Origin: Roseibium hamelinense
Lineage (GTDB): Bacteria > Pseudomonadota > Alphaproteobacteria > Rhizobiales > Stappiaceae
Direction: 5' to 3'
DNA length: 64,000 nt
Assembly: GCF_007830545.1 (NCBI RefSeq)
Contig: NZ_VLLF01000011.1
Location: 101,423 to 165,422, forward strand
Position 1 is the stretch's first letter. Every line of letters begins with the position of its first letter. A program made the translations under genes and the position numbers. Below are positions 1 through 8,651 of the stretch, piece after piece. The notes below the pieces were generated by a model, which was not told the DNA's origin, searched no databases, and was given only the letters and a program-made list of their open reading frames with translations.

Positions 1-504
1 AGGAAAGTAGCTCGTCAACTTACCTGCCAATATCGGCACATGTGTGTATTCCGTGTGACCAACGATCAAAAACGTATTCGGCAGGAGTATAGGTTCGGGA
101 ATATTGATGGGTGGTTCTTCGCCCGGAGACCATGCAGATCCATCTTTATTGCTGTTGCTCCAGTCAACTTCCGCGTCTCCGTCATTGTCAATCTCTATGC
201 TGGAGATCACGATCGTGAGCGGTGCAGCAGTGTAAGGCGCCATGATTTGCTCGGCGGCATCATAAATATCGTTCAGGTCCGCAGCCGAGACACTTTCAGC
301 CTGAGCGGTCAGATCAGCAACCGTGCTGGCGACCTGACCGACTTTCCGGCTCACATTAAAGGTCTCGACGGTCTCGGAGGTTCCGATAAGGATGATCAGC
401 AAGATTGGAAGAATAAGGGCAAACTCCACCGCTGCGACCGCCCTTGTGTCGGAACAAAATGGCCATAAAAGAGCTTTGAGTGCGTGACTTGGGGAATGCC
501 TCAC
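1..504 (-). CDS. TadE/TadG-like minor pilin, cut by the window's left edge
   Basis: An open frame enters from a GTG at 504 and stays open to base 1 (168 codons seen, C-terminus missing). A short basic N-terminus is followed by AVEFALILPILLIILIG at about residues 26-42. This is the prepilin-like hydrophobic helix with conserved Glu that defines the TadE/TadF family. Such pseudopilins are processed by the Tad prepilin peptidase and act in Flp pilus assembly at the inner membrane. Its start lies only 2 nt past the stop of the next TadE-like gene upstream, so the two are co-transcribed. No ATG is available in this frame, so GTG is the best start; an even earlier start overlapping the upstream gene is possible. 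TadE, TadF and TadG cannot be told apart from this piece. Confidence 0.8.
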   Translation of the reverse strand, partial: MRHSPSHALKALLWPFCSDTRAVAAVEFALILPILLIILIGTSETVETFNVSRKVGQVASTVADLTAQAESVSAADLNDIYDAAEQIMAPYTAAPLTIVISSIEIDNDGDAEVDWSNSNKDGSAWSPGEEPPINIPEPILLPNTFLIVGHTEYTHVPILAGKLTSYFP

Positions 505-506
505 TT

Positions 507-1076
507 TTAAACACCCCCATCTGCAGTGTAGGGGAACGGCTCATTGCGGAACACTTGAGTGGAGTAGAGGTAACGTTCGTAGTTACCGCCGTCAGCCGCA
601 CTTAGACCAAGGATCGACGTCACCATGGGCCATCGATAGATTGTTCTGACCAAAATGATTGAGCCGGCGGACCCAACTTGAAAATTGTAATCCTCTCGAA
701 TTTCGCCATCGTCATCAAGCATGTCGTCGATGGAGTCGAGCTCGGAGAAAAACTCGAACTCACTGACTTCCAAAACAATTCTATCTACATCGCACATGAA
801 ATCTGGCATCGAACTGCAGATTTCCGCCTTGAATTGTGTCTCGTTAAAGCCGTCTCTCAAAGCCTGGCCAGTCTTGATTTTTCGGGAGGCCTCAAGCACC
901 GCATTATCGGCCATTCTATGGACCAGGAAAGAGATGCCGATTTCCATGGTGCCCAGCACCAGCACGAAAAATACCGGAGCGATCAATGCAAATTCGATCG
1001 CTGTGACGCCGTCCCGCGAACGGCGGAACTTTCTCATCAGTGGGGTTGCGAAAACCGAACGAAAAAACAACAACAT
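507..1076 (-). CDS. TadE family minor pilin (Flp pilus assembly)
   Basis: This 189-residue protein has a basic N-terminus (RKFRRSRDG) followed by VTAIEFALIAPVFFVLVLG, the TadE prepilin-like segment with Glu near the start of the hydrophobic helix. The rest is a soluble, acidic domain with two Cys near residues 87-94 that would lie outside the membrane. TadE proteins are minor pilins processed by the prepilin peptidase and needed for Flp fibre production. The ATG at 1076 is preceded by a GAGG nine bases upstream; an internal ATG at 1037 would also keep the motif. It is followed 2 nt later by a second TadE-like gene and sits in one minus-strand transcript with the small CpaC-N-like gene. Confidence 0.88.
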   Translation of the reverse strand: MLLFFRSVFATPLMRKFRRSRDGVTAIEFALIAPVFFVLVLGTMEIGISFLVHRMADNAVLEASRKIKTGQALRDGFNETQFKAEICSSMPDFMCDVDRIVLEVSEFEFFSELDSIDDMLDDDGEIREDYNFQVGSAGSIILVRTIYRWPMVTSILGLSAADGGNYERYLYSTQVFRNEPFPYTADGGV

Positions 1077-1131
1077 CTGTGCGCACCTCGAACTTGGTGT
1101 GCACTAAATTTCTGAAGCTCAGATTAACGGT

Positions 1132-1614
1132 TCAGTTCTGTCCACCGGCTGCAGTCGTCGCCAGTGTGTTTTTCGTTGTGGCCTGAGCCGATGCGGCATC
1201 AAAAGCAGCAGCCGAATCGCCGAGGCGAATTACCGGTTCGCAGGAAGGCGTGCATGAGTAAGAAAAACGATCTGTCTTGCGTGTCACCGAGATGATGTTT
1301 TGTTGGTTTGCAGAAACGACAATTGTCTCGTCAACTATCGGTGTACCGTCCTCACCCAATATGATGAGGTTGGTGCTGCCGTATGACTTGCCTGTGATAA
1401 CAACCGTTGTACGGTCTTGAAGAGAAACATCAGCTATCAGGGGATTGCCAATAATGATTGTGCTCGCATTGTCTTCAATGCGATAGACGGTTGCTCGGTC
1501 AATTTCGACCGAAACAGATGATGACTGCGCCACTGCATTTTGTTGAAGCCAGCCACCGGTAATGGTCAGCACGACAGTGCAAAATAGCAGGTCACGAGCG
1601 CGACGTTTGAACAT
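1132..1614 (-). CDS. Exported stand-alone CpaC N-terminal-domain protein
   Basis: A signal peptide (basic FKRRARDLLF start, hydrophobic core, cleavage near AVAQS) precedes a domain with the pattern AxVYRIEDNASTIIIGNP...VVITGKSYGSTNLIILG. This is the pilus-assembly/secretin N-terminal domain (Pfam T2SS-T3SS_pil_N) also present near the N-terminus of the CpaC secretin encoded at 3663. The protein has no secretin pore domain, so it is likely a periplasmic accessory of the Tad secretin. Two Cys (SCTPSC) near residues 120-124 could form a disulfide. ATG 1614 is chosen over TTG 1626 because GGAG lies at the right distance before it. It is divergent from flp and heads the minus-strand TadE pair. Confidence 0.78.
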   Translation of the reverse strand: MFKRRARDLLFCTVVLTITGGWLQQNAVAQSSSVSVEIDRATVYRIEDNASTIIIGNPLIADVSLQDRTTVVITGKSYGSTNLIILGEDGTPIVDETIVVSANQQNIISVTRKTDRFSYSCTPSCEPVIRLGDSAAAFDAASAQATTKNTLATTAAGGQN

Positions 1615-1951
1615 GGCTAGCTCCAAGGAATTACGACAACTCTTTTAAAGTCTAAGCTTATGGTAAATTTAGCGCTAATGAACACGCCAATTCTCGGCTT
1701 ATCGCTTTTGCTTTGAGAGCGAATGGGTAAGAAAGTGATATTGTGTAATCGGAATAATAGATTTGACAGCCTTAAATAAATCAAGGGTTGCAGAAACTGC
1801 ATAACCTAAGAAATTTAGCTCACCATTCAGTCAGTCCGCTTTCCATTTAATAAGTTGGAAAGGCCTTGCTGTTACCGTTCAGTTAGTTCGAACCGTAAAT
1901 TAAAATACGGCGGACATGATATCTGACGAGTGGTAGTTGGAGTTAAGAGAT
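1615..1951. promoter_or_regulatory. Divergent intergenic promoter region between the CpaC-N-like gene and flp
   Basis: This 337-bp A+T-rich stretch has no convincing gene. It must hold the promoters for the minus-strand CpaC-N/TadE group and for flp. A small inverted repeat, CCGTA (1893-1897) and TACGG (1906-1910) with an 8-nt A+T spacer, lies about 45 bases before the flp start and could be an operator. I found no full TTAA-N7-TTAA CtrA box here. A GGAG at 1939-1942 serves flp. Confidence 0.5.
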
Positions 1952-2122
1952 ATGAAATCTTTGTTGAAACGGTTTGTAAAAGACGAGTCTGGCGCGACTG
2001 CGATTGAATATGGCCTCATCGCGGCCATCATCGGCGTTGGACTTATCGCAGTCCTCGGCCTCCTAAGCACTGATTTGTCCGAGATCTTCTCGACAATCGG
2101 CAGTGGCCTTGACAACGCATAA
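1952..2122 (+). CDS. flp: Flp/Fap-type major pilin
   Basis: This 56-residue prepilin has a short basic leader (KSLLKRFVKDESG) then ATAIEYGLIAAIIG. This is the Flp signature in which prepilin peptidase cuts after Gly and the mature pilin begins with Ala, carrying the invariant Glu at +5 followed by Tyr. The remaining 30 residues form the single hydrophobic helix and a short acidic tail, the usual Flp size. It makes the adhesive fibre of the Tad pilus. ATG 1952 is preferred over the in-frame TTG at 1937, because the leader then has normal length and the GGAG at 1939-1942 is free to act as ribosome site. A strong terminator follows at once, so flp can be made as an abundant short mRNA apart from the cpa operon. 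Confidence 0.95.
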   Translation: MKSLLKRFVKDESGATAIEYGLIAAIIGVGLIAVLGLLSTDLSEIFSTIGSGLDNA

Positions 2123-2159
2123 GTTTCGGTAAAGTCGTGTGACGACTTGACGCAGGATT

Positions 2160-2183
2160 GGGCGGCACTGGCCGCCCTTTTTT
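2160..2183 (+). terminator. Rho-independent terminator after flp
   Basis: GGGCGGC (2160-2166) and GCCGCCC (2171-2177) form a perfect 7-bp G+C stem with loop ACTG, followed by six T. It lies 37 bases past the flp stop and 28 bases before cpaA, separating high-level pilin transcription from the assembly genes. Confidence 0.9.
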
Positions 2184-2211
2184 GTTATTGAATTGATTCG
2201 AAGAACCTGTG

Positions 2212-2715
2212 ATGCAAACCTTAGTTTGGTACATTCTCCCGGTACTGCTGATTGCTGCTGGCGTATCGGATATCCTCACAATGAAAATTCCAAATGCCAT
2301 CCCTGGAGCTTTTGTTTTGCTCTTTGTTGGCGTAGGGCTTTATTGCTCGGTGGGCCTAGACATGTGGGCTTCGCATACGGCAACTGGAATAGGTATACTG
2401 GCCGTAGGTTTTGCTTTTTTTTCGTTTGGTTGGATGGGCGGTGGCGATGCTAAGCTGTTTGCAGCTATCGGATTGTGGTTTGGTTTTTCCGAAGCCTTGA
2501 TGAACGCCCTGTTGGCAACAACTTTGATTGGCGCTGGTCTAACGATTGCGCTAATTGGGTTTCGTCTCCTTCCGGTCCTGCCAAAATTTTGTCAAGAGCT
2601 GCCTTGGTTGCTTCGCTTACATGACAAAAAGTCGGGTATTCCTTACGGTGTTGCGATTTCTGCCGGGGCACTCATGTATTACCCGGTCGCCGAATGGTCC
2701 CTTTTATTGGAATAA
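2212..2715 (+). CDS. cpaA: CpaA/TadV prepilin peptidase (A24 aspartic protease)
   Basis: This small (167 aa) inner-membrane aspartic peptidase removes the leader of the Flp prepilin and of the TadE-type pseudopilins. The two catalytic Asp are visible: D20 in VSDILTMKIPN and D79 in the GGGD motif (MGGGDAKLF). About five or six hydrophobic segments cover nearly the whole length. It lacks the N-terminal methyltransferase domain of type IV PilD enzymes, as is normal for CpaA/TadV. The start is ATG 2212; the adjoining GTG 2209 is equally possible. It lies just after the flp terminator and 183 bp before cpaB, which may have its own promoter. Confidence 0.93.
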   Translation: MQTLVWYILPVLLIAAGVSDILTMKIPNAIPGAFVLLFVGVGLYCSVGLDMWASHTATGIGILAVGFAFFSFGWMGGGDAKLFAAIGLWFGFSEALMNALLATTLIGAGLTIALIGFRLLPVLPKFCQELPWLLRLHDKKSGIPYGVAISAGALMYYPVAEWSLLLE

Positions 2716-2783
2716 ACATTGGGCTCTCGGGCCGATGCTATGACCTTCTGAGTTCATCAATATTTAGAAATCAGTAATTTACG

Positions 2784-2825
2784 TTAATTTTCTTTTACCA
2801 TAGTCCATTACCAGCGATTAACCAT
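2784..2825 (+). promoter_or_regulatory. CtrA-like boxes upstream of cpaB
   Basis: TTAA-N7-TTAC at 2784-2798 (one mismatch to the CtrA consensus TTAA-N7-TTAA) is followed by a perfect half-site TTAACCAT at 2818-2825, about 75 bases before the cpaB start. CtrA controls pilus genes in several alphaproteobacteria, so this may tie the cpa operon to the cell cycle or motility programme. The binding is inferred from the motif only. Confidence 0.45.
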
Positions 2826-2898
2826 GTTTTGACGAATTCATGACCAAACTCTGAGGCAGGGCGATTTGTATTGCCTGTAATCTGAGGGTTTGATCGTC

Positions 2899-3666
2899 AT
2901 GAAGTTAGCAAGGCTCTTGATATTGGTGATCGCACTAGGGGCGGGGCTCTTGGCCGCGCGCCTTGTGATGAACAGCGGTTCGCCAGCGCCGGAGCCTGTC
3001 GCTGCGCCCGCTCAAGAAACCGATACAGTAGAGGTTCTCGTTGCCAGCAAAGATATTCAGTTGGGCGGAAAAATCACGCCTGGCGACGTCACCTGGTCAG
3101 CTTGGCCGAAGAGCGCCATTCCGAAAGGAGTCGCGACCAAAGAGGCTGAGCCGGATGCCGACAAGGTGTTGCTAGGACGGATTGCCCGTGTCCCAATTTT
3201 CGAGGGGGAGCCGGTCCGCCAGGAACGGCTGATAAGTACCGACAAAGGGTTCATGGCCGCGATCCTCCCGAAAGGAATGCGCGCGATAGCGGTGAGTGTT
3301 GAAGCCGAAACCACCGCAGGAGGCTTCATCCTGCCCGGTGACAAGGTCGACTTGATCCTTACCCGAGAAGAAGAAGAACGTGGCGCGATCAGCGAAACAA
3401 TACTCGAAAATGTCAGGGTGCTTGCAATTGATGGCACCACGGCTGGCGAACAAGAAGAAAAGAACCTGAGCCCAAAAAGAACCGCGACATTGGAGCTGGA
3501 TCCTGCGGAAACCGAGATTGTCGCTTTGTCTCAACAGCTTGGCACGATCTCATTGGCGCTCCGAAGCGCACAGGATTCTGCGGACGACGCTGAGGAGACC
3601 GTCCGTAGGCGTGACGGTGTCGGCTTTTTGAAATACGGAATTCCAACGAGGGCAAACATCCAATGA
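2899..3666 (+). CDS. cpaB: CpaB/RcpC periplasmic pilus assembly protein
   Basis: An N-terminal hydrophobic anchor (residues 4-22) is followed by a SAF-type domain (VEVLVASKDIQLGGKI...) and the RcpC/CpaB domain, containing GMRAIAVSVEAET and GFILPGDKVDLILT. CpaB sits in the periplasm or inner membrane and works with the CpaC secretin in building or gating the Tad channel. The length (255 aa) is typical. ATG 2899 follows a GAGGG; the in-frame TTG at 2890 is too close to that ribosome site. The stop overlaps the cpaC start (ATGA), which couples their translation and expected stoichiometry. Confidence 0.92.
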   Translation: MKLARLLILVIALGAGLLAARLVMNSGSPAPEPVAAPAQETDTVEVLVASKDIQLGGKITPGDVTWSAWPKSAIPKGVATKEAEPDADKVLLGRIARVPIFEGEPVRQERLISTDKGFMAAILPKGMRAIAVSVEAETTAGGFILPGDKVDLILTREEEERGAISETILENVRVLAIDGTTAGEQEEKNLSPKRTATLELDPAETEIVALSQQLGTISLALRSAQDSADDAEETVRRRDGVGFLKYGIPTRANIQ

Positions 3667-5105
3667 CCAAGAAAAAAAGTGCTTCGATGGCCTTTGATGT
3701 CTCCTTGAAACGTTGGGTGTCCGCCGTCGCCACCTTGATGATGTTGGCAGCGGCATTTCAGCCCGCAAGTGCCGTTGCCGAGGCATTCCCGCCCAAAATT
3801 CACATAGCAGCCGGTGAGCGCGTTCAATCCCGCGTTGTAAGCGTTGGGATAGGACGTTCAACCGTGGTTGATCTGGCTGAAGAAGTGGCCGACGTGTTCG
3901 TTTCGAATCCTGAAGTTGCTGACGCGGTGGTCCGGTCTTCCCACAGGGTCATCATCCTGGGTAATGCTGCTGGCCAGGCAACCGTCGTGCTGTTCAGCCG
4001 TTCCGGGCGCGAACTCGCAAGTTTCAACCTCAGGGTCGAGCCGGACACATCGGATTTGTCGGCGATCATCCAGCGCATGTTGCCGCGTGCCAACGTCACT
4101 GCGGAATCGATCAACGGCAATATAATCCTGTCTGGCACCGCCAGCAGCACTGCGGATGCACAGCGCGCTGCCGATATTGCTGCCCGATTTGCTGGAGAGG
4201 GGGTAAGCCCGACTTCAATCCTCAATATGATTGCGGTTAAAGACCAAGATCAGATCCATCTAAAGGTGACTGTTGCCGAGGTCGAAAGGTCGATCATCAA
4301 ACAGCTTGGCGTGAACCTTAATGGAACAGTCGGCTTCGGTAACTACTCGGCAGGGTTCAACAATTCATCGAACTTCCCAGTCAATTCGTCGATTGTGAAC
4401 CAGGCTGTCGGCGGCGGAACGTTTTTGTCCGGTGATACGAACATCACCGCCAGCATCGAGGCTCTTCAGCGCGACGGTGTGATTAGAACACTTGCCGAAC
4501 CCACGCTGACTGCGATTTCCGGAGAAAATGCCTCGTTTCTTGCCGGTGGTGAGTTTCCCATTCCGATTTCGCAGGATGACGGCGAGGTTACCGTTGAATT
4601 CAAGAAGTTTGGTGTCGGACTTGACTTTACGCCCATCGTTTTGTCGGGAGGCCGGATTAGCCTGCGTGTTAAAACGGAAGTCAGTGAACTGAGCAACGAA
4701 GGAGCGGTTTCGGCCGGCGGGATCACGATTTCGGCTTTGAAGGTGCGCCGCGCGGAATCCACCTTGGAGTTGCCCTCGGGCGGCACCCTTGTCATGGCCG
4801 GCTTGCTTCAAGAATCCTATACACAGTCACTCGACGGGGTCCCCGGGCTTATGCAGTTGCCGGTCCTCGGGGCCTTGTTCAAAAGCCGAGACTTTCTTAG
4901 GCAGCAGACAGAACTGGCGGTGTTTGTCACCCCATATGTCGTGAGCCCGATCGCCGCGAGCGAGATGACACGTCCTGATCAGAACCTTATGCCACCGACG
5001 GACGCAGAAACCGTGTTCCTGAATCGTTTGAACAAAATATTCCGGACCTCAACGGACCCGGGGACTGAGCCTTATCATGGCGAAGTCGGTTTCATATACA
5101 AGTGA
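3663..5105 (+). CDS. cpaC: CpaC/RcpA outer-membrane secretin
   Basis: This 480-residue outer-membrane pore is the exit channel of the Flp fibre. Order: signal peptide (to about residue 41), pilus-assembly N-terminal domain (VVDLAEEVADVFVSNPEVAD), BON-like periplasmic domain, then the secretin domain with EVERSIIKQLGVN and the hallmark LAEPTLTAISGENASFLAGG and VPGLMQLPVLGALFKS motifs. The C-terminus (ELAVFVTPYVVSP) is the usual secretin end. Start ATG 3663 overlaps the cpaB stop; cpaD begins 11 bases after its stop. The order cpaB-C-D-E-F is the standard alphaproteobacterial Tad operon. Confidence 0.95.
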   Translation: MTKKKSASMAFDVSLKRWVSAVATLMMLAAAFQPASAVAEAFPPKIHIAAGERVQSRVVSVGIGRSTVVDLAEEVADVFVSNPEVADAVVRSSHRVIILGNAAGQATVVLFSRSGRELASFNLRVEPDTSDLSAIIQRMLPRANVTAESINGNIILSGTASSTADAQRAADIAARFAGEGVSPTSILNMIAVKDQDQIHLKVTVAEVERSIIKQLGVNLNGTVGFGNYSAGFNNSSNFPVNSSIVNQAVGGGTFLSGDTNITASIEALQRDGVIRTLAEPTLTAISGENASFLAGGEFPIPISQDDGEVTVEFKKFGVGLDFTPIVLSGGRISLRVKTEVSELSNEGAVSAGGITISALKVRRAESTLELPSGGTLVMAGLLQESYTQSLDGVPGLMQLPVLGALFKSRDFLRQQTELAVFVTPYVVSPIAASEMTRPDQNLMPPTDAETVFLNRLNKIFRTSTDPGTEPYHGEVGFIYK

Positions 5106-5115
5106 GGAGCGTCCT

Positions 5116-5823
5116 ATGATGCATAAATGGACATCCAATATCGGGTTCAGACCAGGTCGCCACGTGTTGCTTGCAGCGGCAATGGCCGTAGTGGCGGGGT
5201 GCCAGTCAAATACCTCGCAAACCGAATTGCTGGCTGCGAACGATTACCGGCTCAGGCATCCGATCGTTATCACAGAACAACCCCAGACACTCGATTTGCC
5301 TGTAGGCTCTCACACGCGTTCGTTGAACCGTGATTTGAAAGATGCGGTTGCCCAGTTTGGGGCCGAATCCGTTCATCATGGGAACGGGCGGGTGGATATG
5401 CAGGTGCCATCAGGTGCCGCCAACGAAGCAGCTGTTCATGAGGTTTCGAAGCAGGTGCGTGCAGCGCTGAAACGAGGCGGCGCGCGATCAGTCACGACCC
5501 GGAGCTATCCCGTCGGAGATGCCAAAGCTGATGCACCGATAAGGCTGTCTTATCCGAGATTGAAAGCGAGCGCTGGTCCGTGTGGTGAATGGCCAAAAAA
5601 TATCGGTGGTTCGGTAAACCAGAACGTGGACTATGAGAACTTTGGATGTGCGACGCAGGCAAATCTGGCTGCTATGGTTTCGAATCCGGCGGACCTTCTA
5701 ACGCCGCGGGCATCCGCACCAGCCGACCAAAACCGTCGTGCCACAGTTTACGAGAAATACCGCAAGGGTGAATCAACAGCTGCGGAATTCACGGAAGGTG
5801 TCGGCGCAGAAGTTGCCGAATAA
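5116..5823 (+). CDS. cpaD: CpaD pilus assembly lipoprotein
   Basis: A basic N-terminus and hydrophobic stretch end in the lipobox VVAGC, with the lipidated Cys at residue 29. The body carries the CpaD family pattern, ending in CGEWPKN...NFGCATQANLAAMV at about residues 155-185, where the paired Cys and the NLAAMVSNPADL segment are conserved. CpaD is an outer-membrane lipoprotein that helps place the secretin. ATG 5116 has GAGGAG 7 bases before it and gives a proper lipoprotein signal; an in-frame ATG at 5077 would overlap cpaC and spoil the signal. Length 235 aa is normal. Confidence 0.93.
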   Translation: MMHKWTSNIGFRPGRHVLLAAAMAVVAGCQSNTSQTELLAANDYRLRHPIVITEQPQTLDLPVGSHTRSLNRDLKDAVAQFGAESVHHGNGRVDMQVPSGAANEAAVHEVSKQVRAALKRGGARSVTTRSYPVGDAKADAPIRLSYPRLKASAGPCGEWPKNIGGSVNQNVDYENFGCATQANLAAMVSNPADLLTPRASAPADQNRRATVYEKYRKGESTAAEFTEGVGAEVAE

Positions 5824-5847
5824 TCTTAGAGCGGGCGGCAGAATAAG

Positions 5848-7128
5848 ATGGCAAACCTAGATTACAGCAATCTTGATGCGCAGGCATCCGAACGCTTCGA
5901 GGACAATGGGAACCAAGGGATAAACATCCCTCCAGTTCCTCGGGTATCGATCCAGTGCTTTTGTGCTGAGCAAGAAACCGCTCGGGTTGTTGATGCGGCA
6001 GCCGAAGACCGGCGAATGGCCAAGGCCCATGTCAAAACGAGCATGGGCGGCATCGAGGCAGCCATTCAACACTTTGCACAGGCGCCCAGCCCGAATCTGA
6101 TTGTGGTGCAGGTTTCCGGGGGGCGGGATAAGATCCTGCAAGACCTGGAAAATCTCGCCGAGCACTGCGATGCAGGAACAAGTGTCATTGTTATTGGCTC
6201 AATCAACGACGTTACCTTCTACCGCGAACTCATCCACAAGGGCGTGAGCGAGTACCTGGTGACACCGGTTGATGTCTATCAGTTCATTGGTGCTGTAAGT
6301 GATCTGTTTGGGGACCCTGACGCCGGTCCGCTTGGGCGCATCATCGCTTTCTTTGGTGTTAAAGGCGGATGTGGATCTTCCACCGTTGCACATAACGTTG
6401 CTTGGGCACTGGCACGAGAATTCCAGAATGAAGTCAGCGTGGTTGATATGGACCTTGCCTTCGGGACCGCAGGTCTCGATTTCAACCAGGACCCGTTGCA
6501 AGGTATTTTCGAGGCGATATCGTCGCCCGAACGCCTGGATGAAACGCTGCTTGACCGGATTTTGTCCAAATGTTCGGAACATCTGAACTTGTTGGCAGCG
6601 CCTGCCACCCTCGAACGCACATACGACTACAGTGAGACGAGCTTTGACTCTCTCATTGATATCATGCGCGGCACGACACCGAATGTCGTTTTGGATATTC
6701 CCCACGCTTGGAATGCTTGGGTGAAAAGAACACTTGTTGCAGCAGATGACGTTGTGATGGTTGCTGAGCCGGATCTCGCAAATCTGCGAAACGCTAAAAA
6801 CCTGGTTGATACGTTGAAGCAACTGAGGCCGAATGACAGGCCCCCGCATCTTGTGATCAACCGCTCCAATGTTCCAAAGCGTCCAGAAATCAAACCCGAC
6901 GAATTTGCTGCAGCTCTCAATCTACAGATTCTATCGGTTCTGCCGTTTGAGCCACAATTGTTTGGAACGGCAGCCAACAACGGCCAAATGATTGGCGAAG
7001 TTGATGAAAACCATGCCAGCGCGAGGCTTATAAAAGAAATCGCGCATGTTGTCTCGGGCAAGGCAGCTCCCGTTAAAAGCAAAAAGAATCCGTTAACCGC
7101 TTTGTTAACGAAACTCGGCAAAAAATAA
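5848..7128 (+). CDS. cpaE: CpaE/TadZ ParA-like localisation ATPase
   Basis: This 426-aa protein has an N-terminal receiver-like (atypical REC) domain at about 30-155 and a ParA/MinD-type ATPase domain beginning with FFGVKGGCGSSTVAHN at 169-184, a deviant Walker A with Lys. DMDLAFGTAGLDFNQ (Walker A') and VVLDIPHAWNAW follow. TadZ/CpaE proteins mark the pole and recruit the pilus machine. The start ATG 5848 lies 24 bases after cpaD. Near the gene end two TTAAC elements lie 8 bases apart; the spacing differs from a CtrA box and they are coding sequence. Confidence 0.93.
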   Translation: MANLDYSNLDAQASERFEDNGNQGINIPPVPRVSIQCFCAEQETARVVDAAAEDRRMAKAHVKTSMGGIEAAIQHFAQAPSPNLIVVQVSGGRDKILQDLENLAEHCDAGTSVIVIGSINDVTFYRELIHKGVSEYLVTPVDVYQFIGAVSDLFGDPDAGPLGRIIAFFGVKGGCGSSTVAHNVAWALAREFQNEVSVVDMDLAFGTAGLDFNQDPLQGIFEAISSPERLDETLLDRILSKCSEHLNLLAAPATLERTYDYSETSFDSLIDIMRGTTPNVVLDIPHAWNAWVKRTLVAADDVVMVAEPDLANLRNAKNLVDTLKQLRPNDRPPHLVINRSNVPKRPEIKPDEFAAALNLQILSVLPFEPQLFGTAANNGQMIGEVDENHASARLIKEIAHVVSGKAAPVKSKKNPLTALLTKLGKK

Positions 7129-7154
7129 CTCCTCAAAAAGGTTCTGGTGATTAG

Positions 7155-8639
7155 ATGTTTGGACGGCGCGGGACAAAGCAATCTGACGGTGCGACTGGAC
7201 GGCCGATGGCGCCGCTGCCAGTCGAACCGGACCTTGCCCCGTCTATGGGAGCACCGGAGGCTAGCGCCGAGCCGACAATGCCGCCGCCGCCTGCCGCAAG
7301 ACCGGAACCCGAGACAGTTTCCGAAGAGCCGCCGAAGCGGAGAAAGACCGAAGATTACTACGCAACAAAAGCACAAATATTCAATGCTTTGGTTGAAGCG
7401 ATCGATCTTTCGCAGTTAAGCCGGCTTGGACCTGAAGATGCGCGCGATGAAATCAGAGACGTCGTCAATGACATCATCGCTCTAAAAAATGTCGTCATGT
7501 CGATCTCCGAGCAGGAAGATCTGCTGGAAGACATCTGTAATGACGTTCTTGGATACGGTCCTCTGGAGCCGTTGCTGGCGAGGGATGACATCGCCGATAT
7601 CATGGTGAACGGCGCCGAGACAGTCTACATCGAAACACAGGGCAAAGTTAAGCAAACCGCTGTTAGTTTCCGGGACAATGCGCAGTTGATGAATATTTGT
7701 CAGCGCATCGTCAGTCAGGTCGGCCGCCGGGTCGATGACTCCAGCCCGATATGTGATGCGCGTTTGCCCGACGGCTCTCGCGTCAACGTCATTGCACCGC
7801 CGCTCGCAATCGACGGGCCAGCACTCACCATTCGTAAGTTTAAGCGCGATAAGCTGACACTCGACCAACTGGTGAAGTTTGGTTCGATTACGCCCGAAGG
7901 CGCAGCGATACTACAGATCATTGGGCGCTCAAGATGTAATGTCCTGATTTCTGGAGGTACGGGTTCTGGTAAAACGACCCTTCTCAATTGCTTGACAGCT
8001 TACATCGAGAATACAGAGCGGATCATTACCTGCGAAGACTCCGCAGAACTTCAGCTTCAGCAACCGCATGTGGTCAGGCTCGAAACACGCCCGCCTAATC
8101 TTGAGGGTGAGGGTGAAATAACGATGCGGGACCTCGTCAAAAACTGCCTTCGTATGCGTCCGGAGCGCATTATTGTTGGTGAGGTGCGGGGACCCGAAGC
8201 ATTTGACTTGCTGCAGGCAATGAACACGGGCCACGACGGGTCCATGGGTACATTGCACGCCAACTCGCCGCGCGAAGGCCTCTCACGTCTTGAGTCGATG
8301 ATCACAATGGGAGGGTTTTCGCTTCCTTCGCGGACACTCCGGGAAATGATTGTCGCGTCGATTGACGTGGTTGTTCAGGCTGCGCGTCTTCGTGATGGAT
8401 CCCGTCGGATCACCCACATAACTGAGGTCGTGGGAATGGAAGGCGATGTCATTATCACCCAAGACATTTTTCTTTACGACATGGTCGGTGAAGATGCGAA
8501 TGGCAATATCATAGGCCGTCACCGCTCCACCGGTATCGGGCGGCCGAAATTTTGGGATCGTGCAAGATATTTTGGCGAGGAAGCCCGTCTTGCTCAGGCT
8601 TTGGACGCGTCTGAAATGCCTGAATATGTGAGCGAATAG
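7155..8639 (+). CDS. cpaF: CpaF/TadA secretion ATPase
   Basis: This hexameric type II/IV secretion ATPase powers Flp pilus extension and, in Tad systems, retraction. A Pro-rich N-terminus (to about residue 60) precedes the N-domain and the RecA-like core. Walker A GGTGSGKT spans 267-274. An Asp box, a Walker B region ([13 protein letters not shown]) and a His box ([15 protein letters not shown]) follow. Length (494 aa) is normal. It lies 26 bases after cpaE and 12 before tadB, inside the same operon. Confidence 0.96.
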   Translation: MFGRRGTKQSDGATGRPMAPLPVEPDLAPSMGAPEASAEPTMPPPPAARPEPETVSEEPPKRRKTEDYYATKAQIFNALVEAIDLSQLSRLGPEDARDEIRDVVNDIIALKNVVMSISEQEDLLEDICNDVLGYGPLEPLLARDDIADIMVNGAETVYIETQGKVKQTAVSFRDNAQLMNICQRIVSQVGRRVDDSSPICDARLPDGSRVNVIAPPLAIDGPALTIRKFKRDKLTLDQLVKFGSITPEGAAILQIIGRSRCNVLISGGTGSGKTTLLNCLTAYIENTERIITCEDSAELQLQQPHVVRLETRPPNLEGEGEITMRDLVKNCLRMRPERIIVGEVRGPEAFDLLQAMNTGHDGSMGTLHANSPREGLSRLESMITMGGFSLPSRTLREMIVASIDVVVQAARLRDGSRRITHITEVVGMEGDVIITQDIFLYDMVGEDANGNIIGRHRSTGIGRPKFWDRARYFGEEARLAQALDASEMPEYVSE

Positions 8640-8651
8640 GGGCAGCTGATT

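Noticed and set aside
7096..7112. TTAAC-N-TTAAC pair near the end of cpaE as a CtrA box
   Set aside because: Spacing is 8 rather than 7 and it is coding sequence for LTALLTKLG.
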